Shown piece after piece: positions 27,921-35,939 of a stretch of 64,000 bases of DNA (positions are counted from its first letter, which is position 1; each line of letters begins with the position of its first letter). This DNA is from Gammaproteobacteria bacterium. Its GTDB lineage: Bacteria > Pseudomonadota > Gammaproteobacteria > JAJPIJ01. A program made the translations under genes and the position numbers. The notes below the pieces were generated by a model. That model saw only the letters and a list, made by a program, of their open reading frames with translations, was not told where the DNA came from and searched no databases. Location of the stretch: positions 1 to 64,000 of the forward strand of contig JAJPIJ010000025.1 in NCBI GenBank assembly GCA_021324815.1. Reading direction: 5' to 3'.

Positions 27921-29450
27921 ATGAGAGCCTTACTCGTTTCGTTCTTGTTGAGTCTGATGCTGGCCGTCAGCGGCGCGGCACGGGCCGATGAAGCCCCGGC
28001 GGAAGCCGCGCCGGCGGCCACCACGGAAGCCGCGCCGGCGCCCGCCGCGGAAACCGCTGCGCCCGCCGCGGAGGCACCCGCGCCGGCTGCCGCTGCCGCG
28101 CCTGCGGGCCCCCCGAAATGCGGTGACAAGGGGTTCGACTGTAACAAGGGTGACGTCTCGTGGATGATGACCTCCACGGCATTCGTGCTGCTGATGACCG
28201 TCCCGGGCCTGGCATTGTTCTACGCCGGCATGGTGCGGACCAAGAACGCCTTGTCCACCGTGATGCAGAGTTTTGCAATCTTCTGCGTGGTTGCGGTGCT
28301 GTGGGTGTTCTACGGCTACAGCGTCGCCTTTACGGCCGGCAGTACCCCCTTCTTCGGGTCGTTCGATAAATTATTCATGGCCGGTGATGATCCGACGACA
28401 GCGGTGGCGGCGACATTCAGCAAGGGACAGTATTTGCCTGATTTCGTGTATTGCATGTTCCAATTGACTTTTGCGGCCATCACCGTTGCCCTGATCTGCG
28501 GTGGTTTTGCGGAGCGCTTCAAGTTCTCCGCGATGATTATTTTCAGCATCCTGTGGTTTACATTCGCCTACCTGCCGGTCTCCCACATGGTGTGGTACTG
28601 GGACGGCCCGGACGCCTATACCGACGCCAAGGCGGCGGACATCGCCAACAGCCACGCGGGTTTCATTTTCCAGAAGGGGGCGCTGGATTTTGCCGGTGGC
28701 ACCGTGGTGCACATCAACTCCGGCATCGCGGCGTTGGTGGCGGCGCTCATGCTCGGCAAGCGCAAGGGCTACGGCAAGATCGCGATGCCGCCGCATAGTT
28801 TGATGATGACCGCGATCGGCACCGGCATGCTGTGGATGGGCTGGTTTGGCTTCAATGCCGGCTCCGCCCTGGAAGCCAGTGGTTCTGCGGGCCTGGCGTT
28901 TTTTAACACCCTGTTCGGCACCGCAACGGCGGGTGTCGCCTGGACGCTGACCGAATGGGTGATGAAGGGCAAGCCCAGTCTGCTTGGGATTTGTTCCGGC
29001 ATTGTCGCCGGCCTGGTGGCAATCACGCCGGCGGCGGGTTTCGTCGGCCCCCTCGGTGCGTTCGTGACCTGCGCCGTGGCCGGTGTTGCGTGCTTCTTTG
29101 CGGTGACGAAGGTCAAGGCCATGCTCGGCTACGATGACGCGCTGGATACCTTCGGCGTCCACTGCATCGGCGGCATCATCGGTTCGCTTGGCACGGGCAC
29201 TTTCGTGAATCCGAAGTTCGGCGGCACCGGTGTATGGGATTACGTGGCCAACAAGGTCGCCGACTTCGATGCCATGGGACAAATCATTTCCCAGTTGTGG
29301 GACATCGGAATTACGCTGGTCTGGTCCGGGACTGTCGCCTTCGTAATTCTGCTGGTGCTGAAGCTCACGATCGGCATCCGCTCCAGCGACGAAGACCAGG
29401 AGATGGGTCTGGACCTTGCCGACCATGGCGAAAAGGCCTACAGCTACTGA
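27921..29450 (+). CDS. amtB: Ammonium transporter (Amt), long N-terminus
   Basis: A 509-aa inner-membrane channel with eleven expected membrane segments. After a signal peptide (residues 1-22, ending ARA) comes a stretch of about 45 residues made almost only of Ala, Pro and Glu, then two Cys (CGDKGFDC) before the first core helix (ALFYAGMVRTKNALSTVMQS). Typical AmtB lacks this spacer. The conserved HSLMMTAIGTGMLWMGWFGF and DTFGVHCIGGIIGSLGTG give the twin pore His. Trimeric transporter regulated by GlnK. A strong terminator follows. Confidence 0.96.
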   Translation: MRALLVSFLLSLMLAVSGAARADEAPAEAAPAATTEAAPAPAAETAAPAAEAPAPAAAAAPAGPPKCGDKGFDCNKGDVSWMMTSTAFVLLMTVPGLALFYAGMVRTKNALSTVMQSFAIFCVVAVLWVFYGYSVAFTAGSTPFFGSFDKLFMAGDDPTTAVAATFSKGQYLPDFVYCMFQLTFAAITVALICGGFAERFKFSAMIIFSILWFTFAYLPVSHMVWYWDGPDAYTDAKAADIANSHAGFIFQKGALDFAGGTVVHINSGIAALVAALMLGKRKGYGKIAMPPHSLMMTAIGTGMLWMGWFGFNAGSALEASGSAGLAFFNTLFGTATAGVAWTLTEWVMKGKPSLLGICSGIVAGLVAITPAAGFVGPLGAFVTCAVAGVACFFAVTKVKAMLGYDDALDTFGVHCIGGIIGSLGTGTFVNPKFGGTGVWDYVANKVADFDAMGQIISQLWDIGITLVWSGTVAFVILLVLKLTIGIRSSDEDQEMGLDLADHGEKAYSY

Positions 29451-29489
29451 TCGGCAAGCTCATCGTGATTCACAGTGGATGGGGGAAGC

Positions 29490-29523
29490 GGGGCGGGCTG
29501 GTGACAGCCCGCCCCCTCTTTTT
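29490..29523 (+). terminator. Rho-independent terminator after amtB
   Basis: GGGGCGGGCT (29490-29499) pairs perfectly with AGCCCGCCCC (29506-29515) round a six-base loop, followed by CTCTTTTT. It separates the first PII/Amt pair from the second. Confidence 0.92.
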
Positions 29524-29626
29524 CCAGGTGCAGTGCCCGTAAAGAGGGCTTGATCGCATCGTAGTCCGCAACGAATACCCCCCTTCCTCTGGATAGTTGG
29601 CGATCGGTACGGTAAATTGCCCATGA

Positions 29627-29992
<366 letters not shown>

Positions 29993-30003
29993 CCCAGATC
30001 CTT

Positions 30004-30029
30004 TTGTTATTGCCGGTTGTTATTGCCGG
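30004..30029. repeat. Tandem 13-base repeat before the second amt gene
   Basis: TTGTTATTGCCGG occurs twice in immediate succession at 30004-30016 and 30017-30029, between the second PII gene and the second Amt gene. Likely slippage duplication. Confidence 0.85.
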
Positions 30030-30040
30030 CGAAATCCGCA

Positions 30041-30057
30041 TGCGCCATAATGGTGCA
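30041..30057. promoter_or_regulatory. NtrC-like dyad overlapping the second amt start
   Basis: TGCGCCATAATGGTGCA differs from a perfect TGCACCA/TGGTGCA palindrome by one base and fits the GCNC-N7-GTGC form of NtrC sites. It ends at the A of the ATG at 30057, an odd place for an enhancer; a roadblock or an unrelated hairpin near the start are alternatives. Confidence 0.4.
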
Positions 30058-31358
30058 TGCGCACGTTTTTGAGCATTTGGCGCCGTTCAGGCGCTTTGTG
30101 GATTTGCCCGGCGGCGGTGCAAGCCGCAGATCTCACCCCAACTCCGGATAGCGGTCATACGGCATGGATGCTGGTGGCCACGGGCCTGGTCTTGTTCATG
30201 ACGCTGCCGGGACTGGCGCTCTTCTACAGCGGTCTGGTGCGCGGTAAAAATTCACTGTCCATCCTCATGCAGTGCTTCGCCATCACCTGCGCGGTCAGCG
30301 TGCTCTGGGTCATTTGCGCCTATGGGCTGGCCTTCGGCAATGGCGGGGGATGGAACGCCTACATTGGCGGCGGCAAATGGTTTCTGTCCGGCGTGGACGT
30401 TAATGCGATCAGCGGGAACATCCCGGAGACCGTATTTCTGATGTTCCAGATGACATTCGCCATCATTACCCCGGCGTTGATTATCGGCGGCTTTGCCGAG
30501 CGCACCAGGTTTCCGGCCGTCCTGCTCTTTAGCGCGCTTTGGCTCCTGCTGGTTTATGTCCCCGTGTGCCACTGGGTGTGGGGCGGCGGCTGGCTGCAAC
30601 AGCGCGGGCTGCTCGATTTCGCCGGCAGGACGGTGGTGCACGTGAACGCCGGCGTGGCGGCGCTGGTGGCGGCGATGTTCATCGGCCGCCGCCGCGGTTT
30701 CCCGGCCACCCAGATGCCTCCCCACAACACGGTGCTGACGGTCGCGGGCGCCTCCATGCTGTGGGTGGGATGGTTCGGTTTCAACGCCGGCAGCGCCCTG
30801 GCCGCCAACGGCAACGCCGGCATGGCGATGCTGGTGACTCATACCGCCGCCGCCGCCGGATCGCTGGCCTGGATGTGCTGCGAATGGCTGAAGTACGGCA
30901 AACCCAGCGCGCTTGGCATCGTCACCGGCATGGTGGCGGGTCTGGGGACCATCACCCCCGCCTCCGGCTTCGTCGGCGTGGGCGCCGCGCTGGTCATCGG
31001 TTTGACGGCGGGCACCCTCTGTTTCCTCGCCACCCAGCACGTCAAGCGCGCGCTCGAGATAGACGACTCACTGGATGTCTTCCCGGTCCATGGCGTCGGG
31101 GGAACGCTCGGCACGATTTTGACCGGAATCTTTGCCGATCCGCGCCTGGGAGGCTTGGGTTTCAGTCCGGGAGCGACGATGGGCGATCAAGTGGTGACGC
31201 AGATGATCGGCGTACTGGCGACCGCCACATGGTGCGCAGCGGGCACGCTGGTGTTGCTCAAGCTGCTGCAAGGGATGGGCGGCCTGCGCGTCAGCCCGGA
31301 CAAGGAGACCGAAGGCCTCGACCTCGCCGAACACGGCGAGCGCGGTTACATTCTGTAA
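30057..31358 (+). CDS. Ammonium transporter (Amt), second copy
   Basis: A 433-aa Amt protein. A signal peptide (residues 1-24, ending AVQA) precedes the core that starts GHTAWMLVATGLVLFMTLPG. The pore motifs ALFYSGLVRGKN and the His region MPPHNTVLTVAGASMLWVGW are intact. The C-terminal tail ends LAEHGERGYIL, as in the first copy. It lacks the Ala/Pro-rich spacer of the first copy. Two PII-Amt pairs in tandem suggest differentially regulated or kinetically distinct uptake. Confidence 0.95.
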   Translation: MRTFLSIWRRSGALWICPAAVQAADLTPTPDSGHTAWMLVATGLVLFMTLPGLALFYSGLVRGKNSLSILMQCFAITCAVSVLWVICAYGLAFGNGGGWNAYIGGGKWFLSGVDVNAISGNIPETVFLMFQMTFAIITPALIIGGFAERTRFPAVLLFSALWLLLVYVPVCHWVWGGGWLQQRGLLDFAGRTVVHVNAGVAALVAAMFIGRRRGFPATQMPPHNTVLTVAGASMLWVGWFGFNAGSALAANGNAGMAMLVTHTAAAAGSLAWMCCEWLKYGKPSALGIVTGMVAGLGTITPASGFVGVGAALVIGLTAGTLCFLATQHVKRALEIDDSLDVFPVHGVGGTLGTILTGIFADPRLGGLGFSPGATMGDQVVTQMIGVLATATWCAAGTLVLLKLLQGMGGLRVSPDKETEGLDLAEHGERGYIL

Positions 31359-31375
31359 TTTCAGTCAGCGGAATT

Positions 31376-31618
31376 TCAGAGGCTTTTATGGGTGCCGTCG
31401 CAATGCGGGGGTGTATGTGTGCGTTTGCAGCCGCAAAGCCATACCTTGCCTTTTTCCTTGAGTTCGAATTTCACGGGGGTGAATCCGGTGTCCTTGTGGG
31501 AGCCATCGCAGAAAGGCTGGTTACGTGAGCGTCCGCAGGCGCACCACCAGTATGTTCCTGGACCGAGGTCCATGGGATAAGGGCCTTTTTGGGCACATAG
31601 GGGTTCCATCGCCGGCAT
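31376..31618 (-). CDS. Double-CDGSH iron-sulfur protein
   Basis: An 80-aa protein from ATG 31618 (MPAMEPLCAQKGPYPMDLGP); a longer frame to 31765 has no support. It has two CDGSH motifs, each C-x-C-x8-C-x3-H: Cys26, Cys28, Cys37, His41 and Cys62, Cys64, Cys73, His77. Each should hold one redox-active, pH-labile [2Fe-2S] cluster of mitoNEET type. Function in bacteria is unclear. It diverges from the cNMP-rhodanese gene. Confidence 0.92.
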   Translation of the reverse strand: MPAMEPLCAQKGPYPMDLGPGTYWWCACGRSRNQPFCDGSHKDTGFTPVKFELKEKGKVWLCGCKRTHTPPHCDGTHKSL

Positions 31619-31797
31619 CGTCTCGGTTGAATTTTTGGGGCGGGTGGCGGCTATTGTGAACGATGGTTCAGCGCATCTCAAGGCGCGCGGCGGCGAACCT
31701 TTCAGCAGGAATCTGTTCAAACCGGCGATGTGCGCATAAAATACCAATTTTGGAAAGAAAAACAATAAATAGAGACGGATAGCACACCGAGGGATCC

Positions 31798-32856
31798 ATG
31801 GCTGAGCAAAAAATGGTCGACAGGGCGTTGCTCAAAACGCTGGTGCCCCCCAGTGCGTTGAACGCCGAAAATTTCCAGGAACTGGCGGGCAAGGCGGTGG
31901 TGGAGGAATTGCCTCCGGGACGCACGTTGTTCAAGATCGGCGAGACGGATCGGAAAACCACCTATCTGCTCGAGGGCGAGGTGGTGTTGACGTCCAACAG
32001 GGGCCAGACCAGCTCGGTCATTGGCGGCAGCAACCTGGCCAAGCATCCGCTGGCGCATCATCAGCCACGACAGCACACCGCCGTTACCAAGACGCCCTGC
32101 AAGGTCACGCGTTTCGACAGCGATCTCCTCGACATCCTGCTGACTTGGGATCAGCTCTCCGGCATCGAGGTCAACGAGTTGCACAAGGAGGATGAGGAGG
32201 CCGGCGCCGAGGGTGACTGGATGACGCGCATCCTGCAATCGCAGGCCTTCCTGCAAGTGCCGCCGGCCAACATCCAGGCGATGTTCATGCGCATGCAGGA
32301 AACGCCCGTCCGGGCCGGCGACGCGGTGATCAAGCAGGGCGACGAGGGGGATTACTATTACATCATCAAGACGGGCAAGGCCAAGGTCACGCGTCCTTCG
32401 AAGACCGGCGCCGAACTGACGCTGGCGCAGTTGAAGGCCGGCGACGCCTTCGGCGAGGAGGCCTTGATTTCGGAGAACAAGCGCAACGCCAACGTGGTCA
32501 TGGTGACGGACGGCGTCCTGATGCGCCTGTCCAAGGAGGACTTCAACGCCCTGCTCAAGGAACCCATGCTGAACTGGGTGGACTGGGCCGAGGGGGAAAG
32601 GCGGCTGAAGGCGGGCGCCATGCTGCTCGACGTGCGCCTGGAAAGCGAACACGCCAACAACGGCATCAAGGGCAGCATAAACATTCCGTTGTTCATGTTG
32701 CGGCTCAAGGCCGAAGGCCTCGATCCCAACCGCGAGTACCTGGTCTATTGCGACACCGGGCGGCGCAGCTCCGCGGCGGCCTTCCTGCTATCCGAGCGCG
32801 GCTTCCGCGCCTATGTCTTGAAGGGCGGCCTGCAAAGCCGTCCCACCAGCGGCTGA
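31798..32856 (+). CDS. Two cyclic-nucleotide-binding-like domains fused to rhodanese
   Basis: A 352-aa soluble protein. Residues about 22-115 and 150-260 each form a cNMP-binding-like domain (second: VIKQGDEGDYYYIIKTGKAK, GDAFGEEALISENKRNANV). Residues 265-350 are a rhodanese domain with CDTGRRSS (Cys318 active site). In the second domain the FGEEAL segment matches the phosphate-binding cassette, with Asn-Ala-Asn after the Arg. The first domain lacks an obvious cassette. Suggests sulfur transfer or persulfide sensing controlled by a ligand; no DNA-binding domain. Confidence 0.88.
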   Translation: MAEQKMVDRALLKTLVPPSALNAENFQELAGKAVVEELPPGRTLFKIGETDRKTTYLLEGEVVLTSNRGQTSSVIGGSNLAKHPLAHHQPRQHTAVTKTPCKVTRFDSDLLDILLTWDQLSGIEVNELHKEDEEAGAEGDWMTRILQSQAFLQVPPANIQAMFMRMQETPVRAGDAVIKQGDEGDYYYIIKTGKAKVTRPSKTGAELTLAQLKAGDAFGEEALISENKRNANVVMVTDGVLMRLSKEDFNALLKEPMLNWVDWAEGERRLKAGAMLLDVRLESEHANNGIKGSINIPLFMLRLKAEGLDPNREYLVYCDTGRRSSAAAFLLSERGFRAYVLKGGLQSRPTSG

Positions 32857-32935
32857 CGGGTCGATGCAAAAACCGGCGGCCGGCATTGCCTGGTACGTTT
32901 TGCATCAACCCGCTGGAACCCCCATCAGCTAGACG

Positions 32936-33787
32936 ATGACCACGCCCTGGCAGTTACCTGCGGGGATCGATTGCTACGCAGTGGTCGGCTATCCGGTGGC
33001 GCATAGCAAGTCGCCGCGCATCCACCAGGCGTTCGCGAGGCAGACCGGCCAGACACTGGCTTACCTCGCCCAGGAGATTGAACCCGGCGATTTTGCCGCC
33101 GCGGTCGCCGAATTTCAGCGGCTGGGCGGCAAGGGCCTCAACGTCACCCTGCCATTCAAGTTGGAGGCGCATGATTTGTGTGCCTGGCGCAGCCGGAGGG
33201 CGGCCATGGCGGGCGTCGTCAACACACTGTGGTTTGAAAAGGAGGGGACCATTTGCGGAGACAACACGGACGGCATCGGCCTGGTGCGCGATCTCACCGT
33301 GAATCAAGGCATGGCCGTGGTCCGGCGAAGAGTGCTGCTGGTGGGCGCCGGTGGCGCAGCGCAGGGTGTCCTGCCGGCGCTTCTGGCCGAGCGGCCGGCC
33401 AGACTGACCATCACCAACCGCACCCTGGCCAGGGCCCAACGATTGGCGGAACGGGTGCCCGTCGCTGAGAAGGGGTTGATCGAGGTCCTGCCGATGGAGG
33501 CCCTGGCCGGACGGGCTTTCGATTTGATCATCAATGCCACGGCGGCGAGCCTGGCCGGTGAACTGCCCCCGTTGCCGGATGACGTCTTGCGAGCGGGCGG
33601 CGAATGTTATGACATGATGTATGCCGATGAGCCGACCGTGTTCATGCAATGGGGGACGCGATCCGGGGCAAGGCGTTCGGTGGACGGCCTCGGCATGCTG
33701 GTGGAACAGGCGGCGGAATCATTTTTCCTGTGGCGCGGAATCCGTCCCGACAGCGCGGCGGTAATCAAGGAACTGCGGCAATCATGA
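32936..33787 (+). CDS. aroE: Shikimate dehydrogenase (NADP+)
   Basis: A 283-aa protein converting 3-dehydroshikimate to shikimate in aromatic amino acid synthesis. The shikimate-binding VGYPVAHSKSPRIHQAF, the catalytic Lys/Asp pair (NVTLPFKLEA, DNTDGIGLV) and the NADP loop VGAGGAAQGV are seen. A 9-base inverted repeat (GATGCAAAA/TTTTGCATC) lies in the 79-base gap upstream. Confidence 0.96.
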   Translation: MTTPWQLPAGIDCYAVVGYPVAHSKSPRIHQAFARQTGQTLAYLAQEIEPGDFAAAVAEFQRLGGKGLNVTLPFKLEAHDLCAWRSRRAAMAGVVNTLWFEKEGTICGDNTDGIGLVRDLTVNQGMAVVRRRVLLVGAGGAAQGVLPALLAERPARLTITNRTLARAQRLAERVPVAEKGLIEVLPMEALAGRAFDLIINATAASLAGELPPLPDDVLRAGGECYDMMYADEPTVFMQWGTRSGARRSVDGLGMLVEQAAESFFLWRGIRPDSAAVIKELRQS

Positions 33788-34107
33788 AAATGCGGATGTC
33801 GTCACATTTTTCCATACTGCGCCCGCCTGTTATGCACATGACGGTGATTGGCGGTAACGTTGGAAACTGCTCACGATGAATCACCGCCAACACCAGTATT
33901 ATGTCTGCAACTCATTGAAAATACAGGCTGGATATTTTGGTCACAAAGTGACCATTTTGTGACTTTTATATTTCTGATGCGCAAGATCCCCGGCGATCAG
34001 CAACTAATCAACAGAGTTATTCACAAAAAGTGTGGGTAAATTGCAGAGCAGAGTTTCATTCAATAAGTTAGCGATGACAAGTCATGAAAGAAAATAAAAT
34101 TTTTGCT
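33788..34107. promoter_or_regulatory. AT-rich convergent gap with two dyads and DnaA-box-like pair
   Basis: No convincing gene in this 320-base gap between aroE (+) and rsmA (-). Two overlapping, mutually exclusive dyads occupy 33938-33963: TGGTCAC-AAA-GTGACCA and GTCACAAA-N8-TTTGTGAC. At 34017-34025 is TTATTCACA (fits the DnaA box TTATNCACA) and at 34031-34039 an inverted TTACCCACA. Two GATC sites lie in between at about 33985 and 33995. No T-run hairpin. Confidence 0.5.
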
Positions 34108-34908
34108 TTAGCTTTTGTTCCCTCTCGCAGTCTCAAAGTTTGACAGTCTGGCGTAGTCCCATGCCGTGAGACATTCCGGACGCAGGCCCGGGTCGATGTC
34201 CAGTTTAAGGAAGTCCTCCGTCCGGAGATAGGCGCGCAAGGCGTTGCGCAGTGTCTTGCGCCGGGCTGAAAAAGCCGCGGCCACCAAGCGTTCAAATCGC
34301 GGCCAATCATGTACCGGGGGGCGCTCGGCAACAGGACGGGGAGCAAGCCTGACGACGCTTGAGCGCACCCTCGGGGGCGGGGAAAACGCGCCCGGTCCGA
34401 TGTCGAACATTATCTCCGCGCGCGCGTGGCACTGCGCCATCACGCTCAGCCGTCCATAAGTCTTGCCGCCGGGCGGCGCCGCGAGGCGTTCGGCCACCTC
34501 GCGTTGAAGCATCAAGGTCAAATCCTGCATGACCTCGATTTGTTCAAAAAAATGAAACAGTAGTGGCGTGGAAATGTTGTAAGGCAGATTGCCCGCCACG
34601 CGCAGCTTTTTGCCCGCTTGCGCCAGCGATTTGAAATCGAAATGGAGGGCATCCGCCTGATGGATGCGCAGCCCGGGCAGTTCTTTCGCCTTTTGTTCCA
34701 GCAATGGAATCAAGTCGCGATCGATTTCGATGACGTCCAGCCGGCCGGCGGCGCGCAGCAGCGGCAGCGTCAGGGCGCCGCGTCCGGGGCCTATCTCCAC
34801 CAGGTGCTGCCCGGGGAGGGGATGGATGGTCTCGATCAGGCGCTGGATGACGCCGGGGTCGTGCAGGAAATGCTGACCGAACCGTTTACGTGGATGCGGA
34901 GGGCGCAT
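34108..34908 (-). CDS. rsmA: 16S rRNA dimethyladenosine methyltransferase RsmA
   Basis: A 266-aa SAM-dependent methyltransferase that dimethylates A1518 and A1519 of 16S rRNA. GQHFLHDPGVI, the SAM motif EIGPGRGALTLP and the catalytic NLPYNIS are intact. It overlaps pdxA by 23 bases (34886-34908), which indicates coupled expression. In E. coli apaG-apaH follow; here they are about 10 kb away. Confidence 0.97.
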   Translation of the reverse strand: MRPPHPRKRFGQHFLHDPGVIQRLIETIHPLPGQHLVEIGPGRGALTLPLLRAAGRLDVIEIDRDLIPLLEQKAKELPGLRIHQADALHFDFKSLAQAGKKLRVAGNLPYNISTPLLFHFFEQIEVMQDLTLMLQREVAERLAAPPGGKTYGRLSVMAQCHARAEIMFDIGPGAFSPPPRVRSSVVRLAPRPVAERPPVHDWPRFERLVAAAFSARRKTLRNALRAYLRTEDFLKLDIDPGLRPECLTAWDYARLSNFETARGNKS

Positions 34909-35908
34909 GGACGGTATTGCCGCGGTCGCGTGTGCGCGCCAGGGCCGCGGCCGTCTCCACGGCGGCGATCATGCTGCCAACGCCGGCCCGGCCGCTGCCG
35001 GCAAGCGACAGCGCGGTGCCGTGATCCACCGAAGTGCGCAGCAACGGCAGGCCCAGCGTGACGTTGACCGCCTGACCGAACCCCAGCGCCTTGAGCGGGG
35101 CGAGGCCCTGATCGTGATACATGGCGAGAATCGCGTCATAGCGGCCGCGCTGCGGAGGGGTGAAAATGGTGTCGGCCGGCAGGGGTCCGTCGAGCCGCCA
35201 TCCGCGCCGGCGCAGCAGTTCCAGCACCGGCGTGATGATTTCGATTTCCTCACGGCCGAAATGCCCGTCTTCGCCGGCATGTGGATTGAGGCCGCATATC
35301 CCCAGGCGCGGCGAGGCGATGCCGAACCATCGTTGCAAATCCCGATGCAGAATCTCGATGATTTCGGTGAGGCCGGCGCGGTTGATGTGGGCGCTCACCT
35401 GCTGGAGCGGCAGATGGGTGGTGGCCAGCGCCACGCGCAGCCCGGGCGCGGCCAGCATCATCACCGGCCGCAGACCGCCGCAGCGGGCGGCCAGATATTC
35501 GGTGTGGCCGGTGAAGGCGAAGCCGGCATCGTTGATGACGGCCTTGTGCACGGGGCCGGTGACCATGGCATCGAAGGTGCCATCCAGGCAGCCGTCGGAG
35601 GCGCGATCCAGCGTGGCCAGCGTGTAGGCGGCGTTGGCGGCATCCGGATGCCCGCACCGCACCGGGGAGGGGCAGCGCACGGCCATCACCGCCAAATGTC
35701 CCGGCGGGCGGGCAATGCGCCGCTGCGAGGGATTGAATTCCTCGATATGCAGCGGCAATTGCAACTGTCGCGCGCGGGCCAGGAGCAGGGCCGGATCCGC
35801 GACTGCCACCAGCTCCGCGGGCAGGATGTCGCGTTGTGCCAGGGAGACGACGAGATCGGGCCCGATCCCCGCCGGCTCACCGGGAGTCACCGCAAGACGT
35901 GGCAGCAT
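34886..35908 (-). CDS. pdxA: 4-hydroxythreonine-4-phosphate dehydrogenase
   Basis: A 340-aa protein, start MLPRLAVTPGEPAGIGPDLV. It oxidises 4-phosphohydroxy-threonine in pyridoxal phosphate synthesis. Metal-binding His are in FTGHTEYLA and in YHDQGLAPLK; both are intact. It sits between surA and rsmA as in E. coli. The N-terminal Gly-rich NAD loop is not visible, as usual for this family. Confidence 0.97.
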   Translation of the reverse strand: MLPRLAVTPGEPAGIGPDLVVSLAQRDILPAELVAVADPALLLARARQLQLPLHIEEFNPSQRRIARPPGHLAVMAVRCPSPVRCGHPDAANAAYTLATLDRASDGCLDGTFDAMVTGPVHKAVINDAGFAFTGHTEYLAARCGGLRPVMMLAAPGLRVALATTHLPLQQVSAHINRAGLTEIIEILHRDLQRWFGIASPRLGICGLNPHAGEDGHFGREEIEIITPVLELLRRRGWRLDGPLPADTIFTPPQRGRYDAILAMYHDQGLAPLKALGFGQAVNVTLGLPLLRTSVDHGTALSLAGSGRAGVGSMIAAVETAAALARTRDRGNTVHAPSAST

Positions 35909-35939
35909 GGCGAAGGTGGTCAGGAGCGGGTGGCCGCCA

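Noticed and set aside
29590-29615. Second sigma-54 promoter before the second PII gene
   Set aside because: TTGGCG is followed at the right distance by GG, not GC, so the -12 element is missing.
30001-30056. Earlier start for the second amt gene
   Set aside because: Only the tandem repeat and dyad lie there; no in-frame start with a ribosome-binding site.
33788-34107. Chromosomal replication origin
   Set aside because: Only two DnaA-like boxes, no DNA-unwinding repeat set, and no dnaA, gidA or other origin genes in the window.
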